The position numbers and the translations under genes are program-made. Of a stretch of 40,107 nt of DNA, positions 38,615-40,107 are shown piece after piece. The notes under the pieces were generated by a model, which was not told the DNA's origin, did not search any database, and saw nothing but the letters and a program-made list of their open reading frames with translations. Within the stretch, counting starts at the first letter, position 1. Each line of letters begins with the position of its first letter. This stretch comes from Streptosporangium violaceochromogenes (GTDB lineage: Bacteria > Actinomycetota > Actinomycetes > Streptosporangiales > Streptosporangiaceae): contig NZ_BNBB01000040.1 in assembly GCF_014654615.1 (NCBI RefSeq), positions 1-40,107 on the forward strand, written 5' to 3'.

Positions 38615-39502
38615 TCAGCGGGCGTCGGCCGTCAGACGGGCGATGGAGTCGTCGTCACAGGTGGCCCAGAAGTCGCCGACCATGTCCTCCAGGTGCTCCA
38701 ACGACTCCGCGCGGAAGAGAACATCCTGATATTTGGTGATGTCGTACTGGGTTGTCCCCATGGCGGCGATGTCCAGGGGCCGGATGTCCATCCTCCGGAA
38801 CTCCTCGATCTCCCCGTAGGAGGACAGGATGCCCGCGCCGTACGCCCGTAGCTCGTCCCGGTCGGTCATCACCCCGAACTCCAGGGTGAACCAGAAGACC
38901 TTCGAGACGAACTCCAGAGCCCGATCGCTCTCCACCCGCCGCGCCGCACTCCCTGCCAGCCGGTAAAGCCTGGCGTACCGGTCGGAGGCGAGAGCGTTGG
39001 CGTGCCCGATCACCTCGTGGATCACGTCCGGTTCAGGAGTGTAGAGCGGAGTGGAGTGGTGCCGGATGTACTGCGTCGAGTGGAAGAACCCGTCGGCCAG
39101 CACGCCGTAGAACTCCCGAAGCGGCACCAGCCCCGCCGCGGGAATGTAACGGAAGCCCGTCAGAGGCTGGAGCAGCTCGCCGACCTCCTGCAACTGCGGG
39201 ATCCGATCGCGGGGAAGTTCCAGCCTCTCGGTGGCGTCCAGGTATTCGGCCGTCGCGTAGACGCGGTGCTTGACGGCCAGCTCTCTGCTGACCAGCGCCC
39301 ACACCTTGTGCTCCTGCTCGGTGTACTCGGCCGTCGGGATCGGCGTACCGGGCACGTACCCGACCGCGAGTCCGGCGATGGCGTTACGCCGGGCCCGGTA
39401 GACCGGGTCGGCGAAACCAGGGTGGGTCGTGGCGAGCTGGACCTCCACGGTCCCGTCGTCACGCGTCTCCACCGGTGCGAAGTACTGTGCTTCTTCGAAC
39501 AT
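38615..39502 (-). CDS. phhA: Phenylalanine 4-monooxygenase
   Basis: A 295-aa pterin- and iron-dependent aromatic amino acid hydroxylase that converts phenylalanine to tyrosine. The iron ligands are the two His of HEVIGH (in PDVIHEVIGHANALASDRYA) and the Glu in the following FWFTLEFGV. GFRYIPAAGLVPLREFYGVLADGFFHSTQYIR are also family positions. It lacks the eukaryotic ACT domain, as expected in bacteria. ATG 39502 is in an AT-rich divergent promoter region; the frame extends further but crosses the neighbour. The divergent Lrp/AsnC gene probably regulates it. Confidence 0.93.
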   Translation of the reverse strand: MFEEAQYFAPVETRDDGTVEVQLATTHPGFADPVYRARRNAIAGLAVGYVPGTPIPTAEYTEQEHKVWALVSRELAVKHRVYATAEYLDATERLELPRDRIPQLQEVGELLQPLTGFRYIPAAGLVPLREFYGVLADGFFHSTQYIRHHSTPLYTPEPDVIHEVIGHANALASDRYARLYRLAGSAARRVESDRALEFVSKVFWFTLEFGVMTDRDELRAYGAGILSSYGEIEEFRRMDIRPLDIAAMGTTQYDITKYQDVLFRAESLEHLEDMVGDFWATCDDDSIARLTADAR

Positions 39503-39555
39503 ATATGAAATGACAGCAATAACCGGAAATAATGACAAGAGCAAGCAGTTTTGCT
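39498..39555. promoter_or_regulatory. AT-rich divergent control region of phhA and the AsnC gene
   Basis: This stretch is far richer in A and T than its surroundings. It has GAAATGACA and GAAATAATGACA as near-repeats and an inverted repeat AGCAA-N6-TTGCT (39540-39555), a form typical of Lrp/AsnC operators. The operator role is inferred. Confidence 0.4.
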
Positions 39556-39610
39556 GGGCGATCCGCGCAAGATCGCATGGTCGGACCTGTCTCCGGCTGT
39601 TCATATCGCC

Positions 39611-39616
39611 TAGCCT
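39611..39616 (+). promoter_or_regulatory. Leaderless -10 element of the Lrp/AsnC gene
   Basis: TAGCCT lies 6 nt before ATG 39623, with no ribosome site between them. Confidence 0.6.
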
Positions 39617-39622
39617 GTTGAA

Positions 39623-40093
39623 ATGTCGATCGACGACCTGGACAGCAGGCTTCTGGTGACCATGAGGGAGAACCCCCGCATCGGCCTCACCGAACTCGCC
39701 CGCCTGCTCGGCGTGGCGCGCGGCACCGTACAGGCCCGCGTCGAAAAGCTCACCGCCCGGGGGGTGATCGCCGATTTCGGCCCCACCATCATCCCCGAAG
39801 AGGTCGGATACCCGATTCTGGCCTTCGTCTCCCTCCAGATCGCCCAGGGGCGCCTGGCCGAGGCCGTGGAGGCGCTGAGGCCCATCCCGGAGATCCTTGA
39901 GGTGTACGGCACCAGCGGTCAGGCCGACCTGCTCTGCCGGGTGGTCGCCCGTAGCACCCCGGACCTCCAGGAAATCATCGCCAGCATCCTGACCTCCCCC
40001 GCGGTCCAGCGCACCGACACCACCATCGCCCTTTCCACCCAACTCCCGTACCGCATCGCCCCTCTCCTGCACGCCGCCGTGGCCACCCCGTGA
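39623..40093 (+). CDS. Lrp/AsnC-family transcriptional regulator
   Basis: 156 aa. The N-terminal helix-turn-helix is DDLDSRLLVTMRENPRIGLT plus ELARLLGVARGTVQARVEKL (4-48). The C-terminal RAM/AsnC ligand domain starts near 65 (YPILAFVSLQ) and includes VYGTSGQADLLCRVV with the Gly turn that binds an amino acid. Being divergent from phhA suggests control of phenylalanine or tyrosine breakdown, as with PhhR-like or Lrp-like regulators elsewhere. The predicted mRNA is leaderless. Confidence 0.92.
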   Translation: MSIDDLDSRLLVTMRENPRIGLTELARLLGVARGTVQARVEKLTARGVIADFGPTIIPEEVGYPILAFVSLQIAQGRLAEAVEALRPIPEILEVYGTSGQADLLCRVVARSTPDLQEIIASILTSPAVQRTDTTIALSTQLPYRIAPLLHAAVATP

Positions 40094-40107
40094 TCTTCCC
40101 CCCGTAC

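Noticed and set aside
1..40107. CRISPR arrays, tRNA or rRNA genes, insertion sequences, prophage genes
   Set aside because: No regularly spaced repeats, cloverleaf sequences, transposase or phage proteins were recognised by reading both strands; a tRNA or Rfam scan was not possible here.

Overview
The window is very GC-rich and densely coded, and GTG, TTG and ATG starts are all common. It carries actinobacterial hallmark genes: a WhiB protein, UsfX/SigF, SigR with a mycothiol-type RsrA, Ni-superoxide dismutase with its SodX protease, a PASTA Ser/Thr kinase, a PdtaS-type kinase, a DasR-like regulator and an NsdA-like regulator. The best guess is a filamentous actinomycete, probably of the Streptosporangiales, on a chromosomal core segment. 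No tRNA, rRNA, insertion sequence, prophage or CRISPR array was seen.

Layout. 1-2.5 kb: the tail of one gene and a complete second copy of a secreted trypsin-fold protein whose catalytic serine position reads Asp. 2.5-6.1 kb: NsdA-like regulator, malic enzyme and a CGNR zinc-finger protein. 6.1-7 kb: divergent sodX/sodN. 7-10.3 kb: usfX-sigF, a small membrane protein, a diacylglycerol-kinase-like lipid kinase and whiB1/wblE. 10.3-21.9 kb: pdtaS, then a biotin-centred island (bioF, DasR-like regulator, bioD, bioB, an IlvG-like ThDP enzyme, a PASTA kinase, bsaP, a FlK-like thioesterase, a 70-aa biotin carrier protein and a biotin carboxylase). 22-26 kb: two overlapping membrane HD-domain proteins and a GalE-like epimerase. 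26-31.7 kb: rsrA/sigR, a methyltransferase, a DksA-like protein, an SRAP protein, aroA and rsgA. 31.7-37.2 kb: a PaaI-like thioesterase, hisN and the pstSCAB phosphate importer behind a PHO box. 37.3-40.1 kb: a beta-lactamase-fold hydrolase, and phenylalanine hydroxylase divergent from an Lrp/AsnC regulator.

How the genes fit together. Several stress circuits lie close together: thiol-oxidative (sigR/rsrA), general (usfX/sigF), superoxide (sodN/sodX) and Fe-S/NO sensing (whiB1). The biotin genes place makers (BioF, BioD, BioB, BsaP) beside users (carrier protein and biotin carboxylase). From memory, whiB1, pdtaS, the 70-aa biotin carrier, the ZAS anti-sigma/SigR-H pair, SRAP, aroA and rsgA follow the same order in Mycobacterium tuberculosis (Rv3219 to Rv3228). 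The biotin and kinase genes would then be an insertion in an old syntenic core.

Regulatory DNA is informative. Ten genes have a TAnnnT -10 hexamer 6 to 8 nt before the start codon, which predicts leaderless mRNAs. There is also a CRP-like site before whiB1, a SigR-type promoter before a long form of sigR, a PHO box before pstS and a near-perfect palindrome between sodX and sodN. The least expected items are the tandem pseudoprotease-like secreted proteins, the overlapping divergent -10 elements of bsaP and the thioesterase, the paired intact and degenerate HD-GYP proteins, and an rsgA frame with no ordinary start codon.
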